From: Flavobacteriaceae bacterium
GTDB taxonomy: Bacteria > Bacteroidota > Bacteroidia > Flavobacteriales > Flavobacteriaceae
Direction: 5' to 3'
DNA length: 64,000 bases
Assembly: GCA_029238215.1 (NCBI GenBank)
Contig: JAQWGN010000010.1
Span: 124,001 to 188,000, forward strand
The notes beneath the pieces were generated by a model. It was not told the origin of the DNA and did not search any database. It saw only the letters and a program-made list of their open reading frames with translations. A program made the translations under genes and the position numbers. Positions within the stretch are counted from its first letter, which is position 1, and the number at the start of each line of letters is the position of its first letter. Below are positions 63,386 to 64,000 of this stretch, one piece after another.

Positions 63386-64000
63386 TTACCAGAACAAGGC
63401 ATATAATAATGCAGTGATAAGCAATACTGCAAACGCTGCTACATTAAAGGTTTTGTCGGTAGCAAATAATTGTTTACTTAAAACAATTCCTTTTGGATCG
63501 TCTTGATTTCCTTCTAGCTTGCTTATACCCGCAATTATTAGAAGTGTTCCTACGCACGTAAGCATCATTTGATGCATAAATGGCAGGTTTACAAATAGGG
63601 TCATATCACTCCATCCGTTTGGTGCAACCTTAAAATACATCGCTAAAGGAATCGATAAAATAACACCCCAAATGGCTGCGTTATTGGTGGCTTTTTTGTA
63701 GAATAACCCCATTAGGAATACCGCTAAAATACCGGGGCTTACTACACCGGTGTATTCTTGAATAAATTGAAATACCTGTCCGAGACTTCCAAGTTGTGGC
63801 GCAATAACCATGGCAACAATTAACGCAACCAAACCTGTTAGTCTTCCTACTTTTACCATTTGTTTGTCATCAGCATTTTTATTGAACATCGACTTGTAGA
63901 TGTCCATGGTGAAAATGGTTGAAGTAGAATTTAACATCGATGCTAAAGAGGACACAATAGCAGCTGCAAGTGCAGCTAATATTAGTCCTTTAAGCCCTAC
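63386..64000 (-). CDS. Sodium/solute symporter family protein, C-terminal part (partial)
   Basis: The visible 204 residues form the C-terminal part of an SSS-family (SGLT-like) transporter; the start lies beyond the window. The segment VSSLASMLNSTSTIFTMDIYKSMFN is the characteristic TM8/TM9 region, and LGQVFQFIQEYTGVVSPGILAVFLMGLFYKKA follows. Four to five membrane helices are visible, ending LLYALFW. The substrate (sugar or another solute) is not determined; the sequence resembles sodium/sugar cotransporters. Confidence 0.92.
   Translation of the reverse strand, partial: VGLKGLILAALAAAIVSSLASMLNSTSTIFTMDIYKSMFNKNADDKQMVKVGRLTGLVALIVAMVIAPQLGSLGQVFQFIQEYTGVVSPGILAVFLMGLFYKKATNNAAIWGVILSIPLAMYFKVAPNGWSDMTLFVNLPFMHQMMLTCVGTLLIIAGISKLEGNQDDPKGIVLSKQLFATDKTFNVAAFAVLLITALLYALFW

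Overview
This 64 kb window is a chromosomal segment of a marine, proteorhodopsin-bearing member of the Flavobacteriia (Bacteroidota). The evidence is the gene order rpsK-rpsD-rpoA-rplQ-carA-eno-gltA, Bacteroidota-type promoters (TTG or TTTG, about 19 nt, then TAnnTTTG) in front of rpmE2, rpmH and rpsF, flavobacterial families such as DUF4252, DUF4199 and DUF6580, an AT-rich composition, and a flavobacterial-type proteorhodopsin with Met at the spectral tuning site. I see no insertion sequence, prophage, CRISPR array, rRNA or tRNA. The window is gene-dense and looks vertically inherited.

Layout. 1-2330: end of the ribosomal protein/RNA polymerase alpha operon, closed by a strong terminator. 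2335-6095: carA, eno and citrate synthase. 6127-8378: an uncharacterised flavobacterial gene divergent from argS. 8383-10119: the light module, a proton-pumping proteorhodopsin (minus strand) divergent from blh, which makes retinal from beta-carotene. 10149-15741: ffh-folD-queE-ykgJ-like chain with touching or overlapping ends, a LolC/E-type permease and a cysteine synthase/CBS-like enzyme. 15858-16769: a lipoprotein with a duplicated RskA-like module. 17046-24714: a fatty acid beta-oxidation block on the minus strand (fadD, marR, then fadN-, fadA- and fadE-like genes), with a perfect operator-like palindrome at the marR promoter. 24774-34773: purL, an RsmB-like methyltransferase, an MsbA-like exporter, phosphoglucomutase, a GT2 glycosyltransferase and a DUF4199 protein. 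34855-43620: rpmE2, a GlmU-like protein, mtaB, a small GNAT-like gene, an alpha/beta hydrolase, a TPR membrane protein, rpmH, carB and rmuC. 43654-47188: a YqjF-like DUF2071 protein, the DUF6580 membrane protein, and a cobalamin riboswitch controlling a TonB-dependent receptor. 47165-50649: an S41 peptidase lipoprotein divergent from an ECF sigma / anti-sigma-like / DUF4252 / DUF4252 cluster. 50646-57270: purB, a CarboxypepD_reg-like protein, rdgB, rlmH, a YihY/BrkB membrane protein and priA. 57283-58477: rpsF-rpsR-rplI with promoter and terminator. 58510-63330: hisS, an XRE-like regulator, and a short uncharacterised gene, SulP transporter and beta-carbonic anhydrase set. 63386-64000: C-terminal part of a sodium/solute symporter.

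Functionally most of the window is housekeeping. The accessory themes are light-driven proton pumping, fatty acid degradation, vitamin B12 uptake, bicarbonate or other anion uptake with carbonic anhydrase, and a small envelope sigma-factor circuit. The main leads for follow-up are the Gly at the putative carotenoid-antenna fenestration of the rhodopsin, the MarR/palindrome control of a Bacillus-like fadNAE operon, the inverted repeats between the XRE regulator and the SulP/CA set, the duplicated RskA-like lipoprotein, and several near-leaderless promoters.
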